NCBI GenBank assembly: GCA_002914805.1
Contig: JXTB01000197.1
Coordinates: 539,391 to 603,390 of the forward strand
DNA: 64,000 bases
From: Parasponia andersonii
Taxonomy: Eukaryota; Streptophyta; Magnoliopsida; Rosales; Cannabaceae
Direction of reading: 5' to 3'
How positions within the stretch are numbered: the stretch's first letter is position 1; each line of letters opens with the position of its first letter. A program made the translations under genes and the position numbers. The notes beneath the pieces are model-generated. The model made no database searches. It was given only the letters and a program-made list of their open reading frames with translations, and was not told the DNA's origin. Below, piece after piece: positions 63,049 to 64,000 of the stretch.

Positions 63049-64000
63049 ATGAAGCTCTCTGCCTTTTGGGTTATGTTCTTTGTGGTTTGGACAGCTTTGA
63101 TGTTCCTTAACATCTCTAGCTACATAACAGGCTCCAGAGTTCATGGTAATTTTTTTTTCATGCATATTTTTGTTCAATTAATTTAAAATAGGAATATTAA
63201 GTTTATTTGCCTGTATACCTTTAACGCGAGGTTGTCTTTGCTAGCTTCTTGTTATTCTACCAGTGGTTCTCATATTTGACATGTTAGCGACTGAGTTTGG
63301 ACTAGTCTAGTCCTTTAAAAAATTGGTTGAGATTTTGATCAGGAAGGGAAAATACTTGACAACATTGTGGTTTCCACGATGATTTCAGGGCCAAATTTGT
63401 AGTCTTCGTACTAGCCAAATTACATCCTTAATTTCAAGATATTAACTGTTCTGGAATCTTTATTTTCGTTTGCTGCATGCACAATTTTGGAACCATAGAT
63501 ACATAACTCGAATCCTTAATTCTTATTGAACTATTAACTCTTAAATATTATTGGCATATAAGCAAAGATTTCATCTTTAGTTTCACATTACTTAAATCAC
63601 TAATTTTCTATCGCCATTGCCCTACAACATACATTAGTCACGTGCTTCTCACGCTGCTTTCACCATCATTAAACTCCGTTTTGACGAAATCATTGGCTTG
63701 AAAAGGATAAACTTTCAGCAACTTTCTCAATTGCACCAGAGAATGATGTTTGACATTAAATATTGGGTCTTTCGAAGCAAAAATGTGCTAGCTAGCAAAC
63801 ACAATTAGCAGCATGTATAATTTTTTAGCCACGAATATTATGGTGTCTCTAGAAACACTTTAATACTAGTTGTTATTTTGTTCTCAACTCCCTTATATAT
63901 AAACTCTAGAGACTTTGGCAGCTCTGCTTTAGATAATTGATTGCCTATTTGGACCTAACCCAAAATTTAATTTCAGATATGCTTTTCACCAACCATGGTG
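63049..64000 (+). CDS. N-terminus of a small secreted or membrane protein, cut by the window edge
   Basis: Exon 1 (63049-63145) encodes MKLSAFWVMFFVVWTALMFL then NISSYITGSRVH, a hydrophobic signal peptide or anchor followed by a short polar segment. It ends in a good donor (CATG/GTAAT, phase 1). A matching acceptor (TTTAATTTCAG) lies before 63977, and joining there continues the frame as DMLFTNHG to the window end. The intron is about 830 bases. The family is not recognised. The exon 1 reading frame and the phase match support a real gene, but the rest is outside the window. Confidence 0.6.

Overview
This is a window of plant nuclear DNA, almost certainly from a eudicot. It is AT-rich, with split genes using GT-AG introns, plant-specific families (SBT1 subtilase, an ACBP3-type acyl-CoA-binding protein, a plant-type TAF4 with RST domain), TA and GA microsatellites and many transposon remnants. 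The species cannot be fixed from the sequence. I see no operon, CRISPR array or gene cluster of related function; the genes are unrelated housekeeping and cell-surface genes separated by repeat-rich DNA.

Layout. 0-13.5 kb is a transposon graveyard: a decayed Ty1/copia element on the minus strand whose 3' LTR carries a small MITE, a degenerate hAT element next to or inside the copia reverse transcriptase, a diverged LTR-like repeat pair, a second copia fragment, a 320-bp tandem duplication and a second copy of the MITE. 13.6-16 kb: single-exon subtilisin-like protease (-). 20.5-21.1 kb: secreted glycine-rich protein (+). 21.8-24.3 kb: ACBP3-like acyl-CoA-binding protein in five exons (-). 28.0-29.9 kb: 77-residue zinc-finger protein in three small exons (+). 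29.9-34.5 kb: no gene, with a degenerate repeat array. 34.6-38.4 kb: casein kinase 2 alpha subunit in ten exons, 333 residues (-). 39.7-40.0 kb: an orphan exon-like ORF. 40.8-46.7 kb: TFIID subunit TAF4 in fourteen exons, 999 residues (-). 50.7-51.4 kb: a Mutator-type non-autonomous element with a perfect 10-bp target duplication. 52.2-54.5 kb: Mpv17/PMP22-family membrane protein in four exons (+). 56.6-58.0 kb: 96-residue plant protein in two exons (+) behind a promoter rich in ACGTG motifs. 59.8 kb: start of a broken ribosomal protein S29 gene. 62.5 kb: tRNA-Ala(CGC) (-). 63.0 kb to the edge: first exons of a small secreted or membrane protein (+).

Gene models were built by hand by joining exons so that reading phase, GT-AG borders and family conservation agree. 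For CK2 alpha, ACBP3, the zinc-finger protein and TAF4 the exon lengths sum to an exact open frame. TAF4 and CK2 alpha both act in the nucleus (transcription initiation and phosphorylation), but nothing here shows that they are linked beyond being neighbours. No undescribed biological system was found. The best leads are the intact-looking MITEs, the orphan exon, the RPS29 remnant and the repeat arrays.
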